Assembly: GCA_041621755.1 (NCBI GenBank)
Contig: JBFKAE010000043.1
Span: forward strand, 1 to 21,573
Direction of reading: 5' to 3'
Length of the DNA stretch: 21,573 nt
Source of the DNA: Sphingosinicella sp041621755
Lineage (GTDB): Bacteria; Pseudomonadota; Alphaproteobacteria; Sphingomonadales; Sphingomonadaceae
Shown here: positions 9,049 to 16,586 of the stretch, one piece after another
Position numbering within the stretch: the stretch's first letter is position 1
Layout: every line of letters starts with the position of its first letter
Position numbers and translations under genes: made by a program
Notes under the pieces: generated by a model
Databases searched by the model: none
Seen by the model: the letters and a program-made list of their open reading frames with translations, nothing else
Told to the model about the DNA's origin: nothing

Positions 9049-10025
9049 TGGAATACGTAAAGCTCGGCAGTACAGGTATGGACGTGTCCCGCCTGTGCCT
9101 CGGCTGCATGACCTTCGGCGAGCCTGATCGCGGCACCCACCCGTGGACTTTGGACGAAACGCAAAGCCGGGGAATCATTCGTGCCGCAATCGAAAGCGGA
9201 ATCAATTTTTTCGATACCGCGAACGTCTACTCGCTCGGCTCCTCCGAAGAAATACTTGGCCGTGCACTTGGCGAATTTGCACGGCGTGAAGAGGTTATCA
9301 TTGCCACCAAGGTCGCCGGCACAATGCATGACGGTCCAAATGGTTCAGGACTGTCGCGCAAGGCCATTTTTGCTGAGATCGACAATAGTTTGCGACGACT
9401 TGGTACCGATTACGTTGACCTCTATCAAATTCACCGGCTCGACCCTCTCACGCCTGTGGAAGAAACGCTCGAGGCTCTCAATGACGTCGTGCGCGCGGGC
9501 AAAGCCCGCTACATCGGTGCATCTTCAATGCCGTCGTGGAAGTTCGCCCGCATGCTCGATCTTTCCCAAGCCAATGGCTGGGCGCGGTTTATCACCATGC
9601 AAAATCATCTCAATCTGCTTTATCGCGAAGAAGAGCGGGAAATGGTGCCGCTCTGTCGCGACCTTGGCATCGGCCTGATGCCTTGGAGCCCGCTTGCGAG
9701 GGGTCGTCTCGCGCATCCATGGAAAATGCCGAGTGATCGCCAGCGCAGCGATGAATACGGTAGCCTGCTTTATGACAACAGTGAGGCAGCGGACCGTAAA
9801 GTCGTGGACCGCCTTGTCGACACCGCAGATAAACTTGGGCAGCCAATGGCCGTGGTCGCCCTCGCCTGGCTCCTGAACCGCTATCCAGCCGCAACGCCGA
9901 TTGTCGGTATTAACCGCCCCGAGCGGCTCAAGGACAGTGTTGCCAGTCTGTCGCTAACCTTGGACGCCGAGATACTGGCCGCACTCGAAGAACCTTACGC
10001 ACCGCACGCTGTGGCTGGCCATTGA
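9048..10025 (+). CDS. Aldo/keto reductase
   Basis: A 325-residue NAD(P)H-dependent aldo/keto reductase with a TIM-barrel fold. The catalytic tetrad is visible as Asp56 and Tyr61 (FDTANVY), Lys88 (ATKV) and His129 (YQIHR). The N-terminal LGSTGMDVSRLCLGCMTFG segment and the GIGLMPWSPLARG strand place it in the YajO/Tas-like branch rather than the sugar-specific AKR1 branch. Its ATG shares one base with the ligase stop (TAATG), a sign of translational coupling. The role is probably reduction or oxidation of a carbonyl/alcohol in the degradation route encoded by this operon. Confidence 0.9.
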   Translation: MEYVKLGSTGMDVSRLCLGCMTFGEPDRGTHPWTLDETQSRGIIRAAIESGINFFDTANVYSLGSSEEILGRALGEFARREEVIIATKVAGTMHDGPNGSGLSRKAIFAEIDNSLRRLGTDYVDLYQIHRLDPLTPVEETLEALNDVVRAGKARYIGASSMPSWKFARMLDLSQANGWARFITMQNHLNLLYREEEREMVPLCRDLGIGLMPWSPLARGRLAHPWKMPSDRQRSDEYGSLLYDNSEAADRKVVDRLVDTADKLGQPMAVVALAWLLNRYPAATPIVGINRPERLKDSVASLSLTLDAEILAALEEPYAPHAVAGH

Positions 10026-10048
10026 AGCGTCATATCCAGGAGTTCCAT

Positions 10049-11269
10049 TTGTCCAGTTACAACTTTCTACAGGACGTGACCGTCGTTGAGGTCGCACAGT
10101 TGGGCATGAGCGCGCTGGGCGGCTATCTTGCAGACATGGGCGCAAAGGTTATCAAGGTCGAAGCCATCCCCGATGGCGACCCTGTTCGCTTTGCAGGGGA
10201 ACATGCGGTAGGCGGTCCCGAGGGCTTCGGATTTTTACACTTGCGTTGGAATCGCGGCAAACAGAGCATTGGCCTCGACCTGCGCAGCGACGAGGGGATA
10301 GCCCTTTTTCGTAAGCTTGCGACTTCCGCCGATATCGTGATCGAAGGCCTTAAGGCTGGCTCACTCGACCGCCTCGGCATTGGCTACAGCGTCTTGCAAA
10401 AGAACAATCCGACGCTGGTTTTCTGTTCGATTTCAGGCCTTGGCGGATCGGGACCATATCACAGGATGCGTTCACACGCTTCCGCCTACGATGCCTATGC
10501 CGGACTGCTTCCTAAAGATGTCGAAAGCCGACCGCCCACCAAGGAAGAGTTCAAGGCGCCATCAGTGGGTATGAATGCACCGGGTCTTTACGCAGCAATC
10601 GGCGTACTCTCAGCCCTGCATCGCGCACGGAGCGAAGGCATTGGCGCGGAAATCGAGGTTGCCGCGATCGATGCGGCGACCAATTTTGCGCCAGACCAGA
10701 TCGACCCGGCCATCAACCCCGACACATGGGTCGAAAGACCCGGCCATCTCGATAAAACGTCACGCATGCGCGAATGGCCGCGGCTCTGGTTCTACGAAAC
10801 CCTCGACGGCAAAATCCTGCATCTGGAAGCACTGGCTGACGAAACATGGGAAAAGTTCTGCGCGCTCGTGGAACGAACCGACTTGCTGTCTCTTCGCCAG
10901 ACGATCACGGACGATGAAACCTATAATGAGACCTTGCAGCGCGAACTGACGGACCTGATCAAAAGTCGCAGCCTTAACGACTGGATGGCGAATTTTGTCG
11001 AGCACGACATTTCGGCAATGCCGGTTAACGCCTCAGCAGATCTCCGCGACGACCCGACTTATACAGAGCGAAAAGCCTGGTATGAAAAAGAGATTGAAGG
11101 GGCAGGCACGCTGCGGTTATCGGGAACACCCATTCGCGTAGAGGGGCAGGCATTCAATCCTTCACTGGCTCCGGCGCTGGGCGAACATACCGACTTCATT
11201 CTCCACAAAATTCTGGACGTCCCGGAGGAACGCATGCAGCAGCTCCGTGATGCGGGGGTCGTTGCCTGA
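10049..11269 (+). CDS. CaiB/BaiF family CoA-transferase homologue lacking the usual catalytic Asp
   Basis: A 406-residue class III CoA-transferase-like protein. I chose TTG 10049 because AGGAG sits 6 nt upstream; a TTG at 10022 also fits the frame and overlaps the AKR stop but lacks that site. Family landmarks include the N-terminal ADMGAKVIKVEAIPDGDPVR, NRGKQSIGLDLRS (68-80), CSISGLGGSGPY, and the C-terminal GEHTDFIL. In formyl-CoA transferase the nucleophile is Asp169 in a G-D-x-x-x-G segment; the aligned segment here reads G-M-N-A-P-G (174-179), putting Met at that place. By-eye alignment suggests the acyl-CoA-aspartate chemistry may be lost or altered. It is the last gene of the operon, ending 11 bp from the convergent TetR gene. 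Confidence 0.85.
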   Translation: MSSYNFLQDVTVVEVAQLGMSALGGYLADMGAKVIKVEAIPDGDPVRFAGEHAVGGPEGFGFLHLRWNRGKQSIGLDLRSDEGIALFRKLATSADIVIEGLKAGSLDRLGIGYSVLQKNNPTLVFCSISGLGGSGPYHRMRSHASAYDAYAGLLPKDVESRPPTKEEFKAPSVGMNAPGLYAAIGVLSALHRARSEGIGAEIEVAAIDAATNFAPDQIDPAINPDTWVERPGHLDKTSRMREWPRLWFYETLDGKILHLEALADETWEKFCALVERTDLLSLRQTITDDETYNETLQRELTDLIKSRSLNDWMANFVEHDISAMPVNASADLRDDPTYTERKAWYEKEIEGAGTLRLSGTPIRVEGQAFNPSLAPALGEHTDFILHKILDVPEERMQQLRDAGVVA

Positions 11270-11280
11270 ACTTTGCAGCT

Positions 11281-11865
11281 TCAGGCCGGAACTGCGTTCG
11301 CTTTGTCCGTGCCATATTGTTTGACCATGTCGTGAATCAACATGCGAATGGTCTTTCGCAACATACTCTCGTGGTCGAATTGCAGCTTGCCACGCCCGCC
11401 CGCTCCGCGCGGTGCATTGATCGCGGCCAGCGCCAAACCGACGGTTGTCGTGTCAAGTATATGGATGAATTCCGGTCGGACATTGTCAGGGACGCCCGCT
11501 TCGGCAAGTTTGGTGTCGGATACCGAATAGGCAAGTGTACGCGGCCTGATTCCATCGAGCATCAACGGGATGAGAAACGGTTTGGCGATCAGAAGTCTAT
11601 GATAGAAAACAGCATTTTCTGCAATCCACTTCTCCCATTCATCATCCATTGGCGGCAGCTTCATATCACGTAGCGCGTGCCGGATGACCGCGAGGAGAAT
11701 ATCATCCTTGTTATGAAAATGATGATACAGAGATGCTGAATTTACCTTCAGATCCATGCCCAAACGACGTAGCGTTAGGGCCTTGGGCCCCTCCCGCTCG
11801 AGTATCCGGGTCGCTGCCTCCACGACAGCATTTTCTGAAATTAAAGGGGTTTTGGGTCGTGCCAT
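11281..11865 (-). CDS. TetR/AcrR family transcriptional regulator
   Basis: A 194-residue regulator with an N-terminal helix-turn-helix: AATRILEREG, then LTLRRLGMDLKVNSASLYHHFHNKDDIL (about 30-57), the classical TetR DNA-binding signature. The remaining 135 residues would form the ligand-binding and dimer domain. The ATG at 11865 has no clear Shine-Dalgarno sequence, so translation may be weak or leaderless. It is divergent from the Rieske oxygenase gene, whose promoter holds the palindrome also found before the TonB receptor operon. The natural inference is that it represses both and is released by the substrate or a CoA-ester intermediate. The ligand is unknown. Confidence 0.9.
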   Translation of the reverse strand: MARPKTPLISENAVVEAATRILEREGPKALTLRRLGMDLKVNSASLYHHFHNKDDILLAVIRHALRDMKLPPMDDEWEKWIAENAVFYHRLLIAKPFLIPLMLDGIRPRTLAYSVSDTKLAEAGVPDNVRPEFIHILDTTTVGLALAAINAPRGAGGRGKLQFDHESMLRKTIRMLIHDMVKQYGTDKANAVPA

Positions 11866-11966
11866 ATTAAACAGTATCTGCCGGTTTGATCACACTATTG
11901 TCCAGCAAGTTTTTTCTCGACACAGGCGTCCGTCGGCACTTGCGTTCTCTCGGAGACACCGGCGTC

Positions 11967-11998
11967 TTGACACAAAAACCAAACAATGTTTGAATAAT
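11967..11998 (+). promoter_or_regulatory. Promoter with TetR-type palindrome before the Rieske oxygenase gene
   Basis: A perfect TTGACA (11967-11972) is followed 7 bp later by the palindrome CAAACA-A-TGTTTG (11980-11992) and an AT-rich stretch (GAATAAT, 11992-11998) that could be the -10 region, although its spacing of about 19 bp is longer than optimal. The site matches the one at 4563-4592 in order and sequence, with a one-base difference in spacing. It lies in the 177-bp gap between the divergent TetR and Rieske genes and could serve both. Confidence 0.6.
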
Positions 11999-12042
11999 GC
12001 CAGAAACGCAGATCAATATTCAAGAATTGAGGATCACCTGAC

Positions 12043-13203
12043 ATGTCCCACAAAACCGCTGTCGCACTCGACACAGCTGTGGCCGACAAGCTCATTGAGC
12101 ATATTCGCAAGCAGTCAACGGATATGGCAGATGCCGAGATTCAGATTCCCCGCGAACATTTCATTTGCCCGCAGCGCGCCAAAAAGGAAATCACGCTCAT
12201 CAAGACGTTACCGGTCGCAATCGCGCATGTATCTGAGCTACCCGCGCCCGGCGATTTCATCACTCGTGACGTGTGGGGATCGTCGGTCATCATTACCCAT
12301 GGCGAAGACGGAGAAATTCGCACTTACCGCAACATGTGCGCGCATCGCGGCGGGCGTGTCGAACAGAAAGAATCCGGCCGGAAACGAATCTTCATGTGCC
12401 AATATCACGGCTGGTCGTATGACGCGAAAGACGGTGGTCTGCGCAAGCTCAGTTATGAAGATACGTTCGGCAAGATTGATTATTCCTGCACGGGGCTGCA
12501 ACGCATCCGAACGGATGTTCGGTACGGCCTGATTTTCCTGACTTTAGATGAGAGCGAGGACCACGACCTCGATGAATATTTCGGACCTGAAGTCGATGCG
12601 CAACTCGCCCCGTGGAACCTCGAAGGCGCTTCGATCTTCATCGACGAAACTTTCGAAATACCGGTCAACTGGAAGCTCGTCATCGACGGCGCCGTCGACA
12701 GTCTGCACGCCCAGTATCTCCATCCGGGTCCAGGCAATGTAGGCTCACTCTCGCTCACCAATGTAGCGGTGTTCAAGCAGTTTGGGCTGCATGGACGGCT
12801 GTTTACACCGCGTACCAGACTAAAGAAGCTTGTCGATGCGGGCGAAGAGATCAAGGCGAGCACCCGCTATGTGGCCTCTATCATGCTGTTGTTCCCCAAC
12901 AGCCTGATCGCTGCAGCACCCGACCATGTCGAGTATTGGACGGTCTGGCCGCACGAGGATCCAGCAAAATGCACAATCCACATCCGTTTTTTCGTCCGTC
13001 CGGAAATCATGACCGAGGAGATGAAAGGCCGAGTCCAGAAGAGCTGGGAAATCCTGCAGAACGCCGCAGTGAACGAAGACTGGCCAATGGAAACCTGGAT
13101 TCAGGAAAACGCGACGGAATGGCCAGACGGAATTTTCCGCTACGGGCGAAATGAGGTTTCTGCGCGGCACCTACACACGATGCTGAAAGATCTAATGGAG
13201 TAA
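12043..13203 (+). CDS. Rieske non-heme iron oxygenase, alpha subunit
   Basis: A 386-residue aromatic-ring-hydroxylating-type oxygenase. The start ATG follows GAGGAT. The Rieske [2Fe-2S] ligands are Cys99-His101 (CAHRG) and Cys119-His122 (CQYHGW), with 17 residues between His101 and Cys119. The mononuclear iron site is NWKL...D219SLH222AQYLH227, with the third ligand probably Asp346 in NEDWPMETWIQ; the D-x2-H-x4-H spacing equals that of naphthalene dioxygenase. Such enzymes add oxygen to, or demethylate, aromatic or polycyclic substrates using electrons from a ferredoxin/reductase. No small (beta) subunit, ferredoxin or reductase is encoded in this window, so partners must be elsewhere. Its promoter carries the putative TetR operator. 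Confidence 0.92.
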   Translation: MSHKTAVALDTAVADKLIEHIRKQSTDMADAEIQIPREHFICPQRAKKEITLIKTLPVAIAHVSELPAPGDFITRDVWGSSVIITHGEDGEIRTYRNMCAHRGGRVEQKESGRKRIFMCQYHGWSYDAKDGGLRKLSYEDTFGKIDYSCTGLQRIRTDVRYGLIFLTLDESEDHDLDEYFGPEVDAQLAPWNLEGASIFIDETFEIPVNWKLVIDGAVDSLHAQYLHPGPGNVGSLSLTNVAVFKQFGLHGRLFTPRTRLKKLVDAGEEIKASTRYVASIMLLFPNSLIAAAPDHVEYWTVWPHEDPAKCTIHIRFFVRPEIMTEEMKGRVQKSWEILQNAAVNEDWPMETWIQENATEWPDGIFRYGRNEVSARHLHTMLKDLME

Positions 13204-13234
13204 TTGGGGCGGAGTTTCATAACCAACCCAATTA
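13201..13234 (+). terminator. Possible hairpin terminator after the Rieske gene
   Basis: An 8-bp perfect inverted repeat (TAATTGGG / CCCAATTA) with an 18-nt loop begins at the stop codon of the Rieske gene. A second small stem, CAAAAT-GG-ATTTTG, follows at 13237-13250. There is no strong T-run directly after the first stem, so function as an intrinsic terminator is uncertain. Confidence 0.3.
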
Positions 13235-13338
13235 AGCAAAATGGATTTTGGGCTTTGACCTCCTAGGAGAGCTGTGCGCGCGTAGTTCTGGGCGTTAGTT
13301 TTGCATCATTTTTAGGGTCCTCATTGAGGAGTAACCCC

Positions 13339-13354
13339 TCCGACTTCAGTCGGA
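13339..13354. repeat. Left-end hairpin of the IS200-type element
   Basis: A 6-bp stem with a TTCA loop (TCCGAC/GTCGGA). It matches the right-end hairpin in stem length and loop sequence. In this family such hairpins are recognised as single-stranded DNA by TnpA. A smaller GGC-TTCA-GCC hairpin follows at 13359-13368. Confidence 0.75.
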
Positions 13355-13381
13355 TATTGGCTTCAGCCATGGACTCGGGCA

Positions 13382-13449
13382 ATAGTCTGTAACCTCGAAA
13401 AAGGAACTTACGCCCTTCAGGCGGTTCCTTTTTCGAGGTTACAGACTAT
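13382..13449 (+). promoter_or_regulatory. Long leader hairpin covering the tnpA ribosome-binding site and start
   Basis: Two perfectly complementary 26-bp arms (13382-13407 and 13424-13449) flank a 16-nt loop that itself folds as CGCC-CTTCA-GGCG (13411-13423) and is followed by a T-run. The right arm contains the likely Shine-Dalgarno GAGG (13435-13438) and the first two bases of the ATG. In the mRNA this would hide the start site, as known for IS200, where a leader stem-loop keeps transposase translation very low. The perfect pairing is seen directly; the regulatory role is by analogy. Confidence 0.75.
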
Positions 13450-13867
13450 GGGCTACAGCACCGGCTGTCACACGACGTTTCATCATCGCTACCATATCGT
13501 CTGGGCGCCGAAATTCCGGTTTAAGGTGCTCCACGGCAAAGTCCGGCTCCGCGTGCGCGATATCATCCGGCAGGTCTGCGCCGAGATGGGCGTGTCGATC
13601 ATCAACGGGGCGCTGTCACGCGATCATGTCCATATGTTTGTCGAGATCCCGCCGCATGTCTCGGTCAGCGACTTTGTTCGCCAGGCCAAAGGACGATCAT
13701 CGCGCAAGATCCATCAGGAGTTCGAACACATCCGCAAGCGCTACTGGGGCCAGCGGTTCTGGGGCAGGGGCTACTTCTCCACCACATCGGGCAATATCAC
13801 CGATGACATCATAATGCAGTACCTCGACCGACATACCCACAAAGATGGCTTCAGCCCCGCACCATGA
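13448..13867 (+). CDS. tnpA: IS200/IS605 family transposase TnpA
   Basis: A 139-residue HUH single-strand transposase. The metal-binding HUH motif is D59-H60-V61-H62 within SRDHVHMFVEIP, and the catalytic Tyr is probably Tyr125 in DDIIMQYLDRH. FWGRGYFSTTSGNITDD is a conserved block of the family. Length is slightly under the usual 140-150 residues and no frameshift is seen, so the enzyme appears intact. The ATG lies at the very end of a 26-bp perfect hairpin that would block translation. Near its 3' end the gene carries another GGC-TTCA-GCC sequence (13847-13856), echoing the end hairpins. Confidence 0.92.
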   Translation: MGYSTGCHTTFHHRYHIVWAPKFRFKVLHGKVRLRVRDIIRQVCAEMGVSIINGALSRDHVHMFVEIPPHVSVSDFVRQAKGRSSRKIHQEFEHIRKRYWGQRFWGRGYFSTTSGNITDDIIMQYLDRHTHKDGFSPAP

Positions 13868-13871
13868 TCCT

Positions 13872-13887
13872 ACCGGCTTCAGCCGGT
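13872..13887. repeat. Right-end hairpin of the IS200-type element
   Basis: A 6-bp stem with a TTCA loop (ACCGGC/GCCGGT), five bases after the tnpA stop. It pairs in design with the left hairpin at 13339-13354. The right tip of the element should lie a few bases beyond. Confidence 0.75.
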
Positions 13888-14046
13888 CTGTCATTCAGAT
13901 TGACAATACCGGGAAACGGCAGTGCATTTGCTAGACAAAGGCTTTTTGGTTCAAAAATGCGAATTGCGGTTGCGTTAAGGCAACAGGACAAGACGCGTTG
14001 CTCTCAGCTAGATTGGTCTGCACAAGAGTGCCTGAAGATATTTGAT

Positions 14047-14065
14047 GGCCCTAGCCCGTAGGGCC
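14047..14065. other. Hairpin in the leader of the second TonB receptor gene
   Basis: A 7-bp perfect stem (GGCCCTA/TAGGGCC) with a 5-nt loop lies about 60 bp before the receptor start. The 13888-14126 stretch otherwise holds no gene, and no promoter I would trust. The hairpin could be an mRNA leader structure, the remains of a terminator (no T-run follows), or a protein site. Confidence 0.4.
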
Positions 14066-14126
14066 TCGCCGGATTGGCCGCCCGGCTATAACGCATCAAC
14101 AAAAACGGGTTATGGGAGAGGAAGCA

Positions 14127-16508
14127 ATGCCGATCAAACATCATTCCAATCTGGTTCAAAGCTTGAAAATTGCCTTGATATCCGGCGCCGCGCTTTATGT
14201 TCCTGGCGCAGCACTTGCACAGGAAGTGGGCGATACGGCAGATGCCAGCAATGAGATCATCGTAACGGCGCAAAAACGATCTCAGTCAATCCGGGATATC
14301 GGCATGTCGATCCAGGCATTGGACAGCAGCAAATTGGACACGCATGGTGTTGCCACGACGGCTGATCTAGGTAAAGTTGTTCCCGGCTTGAGCGTTACGC
14401 CTGCCGGCGTTGGCAATTCGGGCGCTCCGGTGTACACGCTGCGGGGCATTGGTTTTTATGAAAAAAGCCTCTCGGCTGTTTCCGCTGTAGCCTTCTATGC
14501 CGACGAAGTACCGCTTCCGTATGCCTATATGACAGCAGGGCCAACTCTGGACCTTTCCAGAGTTGAGGTTTTGAAGGGGCCGCAGGGCACGCTTTATGGC
14601 CAAAATTCAACTGGCGGTGCAATAAACTTCATTGCGAACAAGCCAACCAGCGAATTTCATGCCGGGGCAGAGGTGTCATATGGCCGTTTTGATCGTATCG
14701 ATGGGGAAGCATTCGTCAGCGGGCCTCTGTCTGATAGTCTGCGTGCCCGCGTTGCTGTTCGCGCGATAAATAGCGCCGGCTGGCAATACAGCGAATCCAG
14801 GCCCAATGACGATCTTGGCGCTTCGCGATCCTACGCGGCCCGTGCCATTCTCGACTGGACGCCAAGTGATACGGCACATGTCGAATTAACCTATAATGGC
14901 TGGTGGGACCGTTCGGAATCGCAGGGGGCTCAAGTCACTTCCTATCATCCCAACCTTCAGGATTTTACGCTGGCCGCATTCTATCCCTTTTATAATAATC
15001 TGTTCGATCCCGACACACTCCGTCCGAACAACAGTCGGCAGGCGGACTGGAATGCGGATGAGAATTACCGCAATCGCAACAAGCTGCAGCAGGTGGCGCT
15101 CAGAGTTAATTTTGAGGTGGCCCCCGCGATCGATCTGACATCGATAAGTTCATATTCGGATTTTAACTACCGGACGTTTCAGGACACTGACGGCAGCCCG
15201 CTCTTATTCAACCAATACACAGGGCGCGGTGCGGTCAGTGCCTATTCTCAGGAAGTTCGCCTGACGGGTGAAAACTGGGATAATGTGACATGGATTTTGG
15301 GTGTTAATTTCGCACGAGACAAGATCAAGGATTTGAGCGATGCGCGCTTGAATCAATCAACGCTTGGATTTTTCGCCAACCTGTCAGGTACGATCGCAGA
15401 TCAACGCGAAAAACGCACGACCAAGGCTGCATTTGCAAACGTCGATTTTAAAATTAGCCCCACGCTCACTTTTTCTGCCGGGATCCGGGCGACCAAGGTC
15501 AAGCTGGACTTTGACGGCTGTGTCAGTGACAATGGTGACGGGACTGGCGCTGGCGTTATCACGGGTGGCGCCGTAGGAGCAGGTGAGTGCCTGACCCTGC
15601 TTCAGATTGCTCCAGTACCGGCATGGGGCCGCGCTTTCGACACACTGAAGGAAGACAATATTTCATGGCGGGGAGGCTTTACCTGGAAGCCAACGAACGA
15701 CGCCACCGTGTACACAACTATCAGCCGCGGCTTCAAATCGGGCAACTTCCCGAATATTGTTGCCATCAGCGCCTCGCAATATGCGCCGGTAGTTCAGGAA
15801 AAGGTTACCGCATATGAAGGTGGCGTGAAACTGCGGCTGCTTGATGGTGCACTCGATCTGAACGGCGCCGCGTACTACATGAATTATGTCAACAAGCAGC
15901 TGTACGGCCTGTTCAATCTGCCCATCATCGGAATTTCAGAATCGACCGTGAACATTCCAAAATCGCGTGTATACGGCGCTGAAGTTGAGCTTATTATGCG
16001 ACCGCTGGATGGCTTGACCCTGAGTGCAAACGCCAATTACACGGACACCAAGATCACCGAAGGACCGGCAAGCGGACTCTACATAGGCAATTCCACTCTC
16101 ACATGGTCGCCTGTGACTGGTGCTCCTGCAGGATTTGTCGGGCAGGCACCATCCAATCTCAATGGTCTTGAATTCAACCTGTCCCCGAAATGGCAAGCCG
16201 CCGCTGATGCTTCTTATGAATGGGAAGCGTCCAGTTCACTGAAGGCATTTGTCGGCAGTTCTGCATCTTATCGCAGTTCGATGTGGCCCTTGGTCGGCAC
16301 AGACCCGCTAACAAAAATCCCGTCTTACTTTCTGGTTGATGCCCGGCTAGGAATTGGCGACATCAATGATGGATGGAAGGTGACATTCTGGGGACGGAAC
16401 ATCACGAACAAGCATTATATCGTTTCAGTACAGCGGGGCTTCGATTCAACCGGAGCATATTCTGGCATGCCGGCAACCTACGGCGTGACATTGGGCCTGA
16501 AAATCTAG
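14127..16508 (+). CDS. TonB-dependent outer-membrane receptor (second)
   Basis: A 793-residue TonB-dependent receptor. I chose ATG 14127, which follows GGAGAGGAAG; an ATG at 14112 lacks a site. The signal peptide ends ALA|QE (about residue 31), the TonB box is NEIIVTAQKR (42-51), and the plug holds VEVLKGPQGTLYGQNSTGGAINF, the family hallmark. The barrel runs to the C-terminus VTLGLKI. It is clearly a different receptor from the one at 4620, with similar motifs but different barrel sequence. It is transcribed alone, with the IS200 element upstream and a hairpin downstream. No copy of the TetR palindrome was found before it, so it may be controlled separately. It probably imports a related bulky substrate. 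Confidence 0.93.
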   Translation: MPIKHHSNLVQSLKIALISGAALYVPGAALAQEVGDTADASNEIIVTAQKRSQSIRDIGMSIQALDSSKLDTHGVATTADLGKVVPGLSVTPAGVGNSGAPVYTLRGIGFYEKSLSAVSAVAFYADEVPLPYAYMTAGPTLDLSRVEVLKGPQGTLYGQNSTGGAINFIANKPTSEFHAGAEVSYGRFDRIDGEAFVSGPLSDSLRARVAVRAINSAGWQYSESRPNDDLGASRSYAARAILDWTPSDTAHVELTYNGWWDRSESQGAQVTSYHPNLQDFTLAAFYPFYNNLFDPDTLRPNNSRQADWNADENYRNRNKLQQVALRVNFEVAPAIDLTSISSYSDFNYRTFQDTDGSPLLFNQYTGRGAVSAYSQEVRLTGENWDNVTWILGVNFARDKIKDLSDARLNQSTLGFFANLSGTIADQREKRTTKAAFANVDFKISPTLTFSAGIRATKVKLDFDGCVSDNGDGTGAGVITGGAVGAGECLTLLQIAPVPAWGRAFDTLKEDNISWRGGFTWKPTNDATVYTTISRGFKSGNFPNIVAISASQYAPVVQEKVTAYEGGVKLRLLDGALDLNGAAYYMNYVNKQLYGLFNLPIIGISESTVNIPKSRVYGAEVELIMRPLDGLTLSANANYTDTKITEGPASGLYIGNSTLTWSPVTGAPAGFVGQAPSNLNGLEFNLSPKWQAAADASYEWEASSSLKAFVGSSASYRSSMWPLVGTDPLTKIPSYFLVDARLGIGDINDGWKVTFWGRNITNKHYIVSVQRGFDSTGAYSGMPATYGVTLGLKI

Positions 16509-16531
16509 AGATGGAGAAACCATCATACGAC

Positions 16532-16567
16532 TGCCCGGCATCATCACACTGGTGCCGGGCATGGTTT
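16532..16567 (+). terminator. Hairpin terminator between convergent genes
   Basis: A perfect 9-bp GC-rich inverted repeat (TGCCCGGCA at 16532-16540, TGCCGGGCA at 16553-16561) is followed by TGGTTTTGCC. Outer arms AAACCA (16517-16522) and TGGTTT (16562-16567) can add to the stem. It lies 23 bp after the TonB receptor stop and before the end of the convergent SDR gene, so it could end transcription from both sides. Confidence 0.65.
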
Positions 16568-16586
16568 TGCCTTTAGTTATCTTTGT

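Larger units (their letters stand above)
13339..13890 (+). mobile_element. IS200-type insertion sequence (IS200/IS605 family, tnpA only)
   Basis: A single HUH transposase gene is bracketed by two subterminal hairpins of identical design: TCCGAC-TTCA-GTCGGA on the left (13339-13354) and ACCGGC-TTCA-GCCGGT on the right (13872-13887). IS200/IS605 elements have imperfect palindromes at both ends, no terminal inverted repeats, and make no target duplication, which fits. No tnpB or other accessory gene is present. The exact tips cannot be fixed from one copy; I give the hairpin-bounded span plus a few bases. It sits between the Rieske gene and the second TonB receptor without breaking either. Confidence 0.8.

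Noticed and set aside
11756..12532. 258-codon plus-strand frame across the TetR and Rieske genes
   Set aside because: It overlaps two well-supported genes, is rich in Arg/Ser, and matches no family; it is a shadow frame.
13260..13269. Perfect 10-bp palindrome CTCCTAGGAG downstream of the Rieske gene
   Set aside because: It is short, single copy and not placed at a promoter; probably chance.
13900..13928. TTGACA just outside the IS right end as an outward promoter for the second TonB receptor
   Set aside because: The -35 is perfect but the -10 at 17 bp (TGCATT) is poor and the start codon is 200 bp away; not enough support to annotate.
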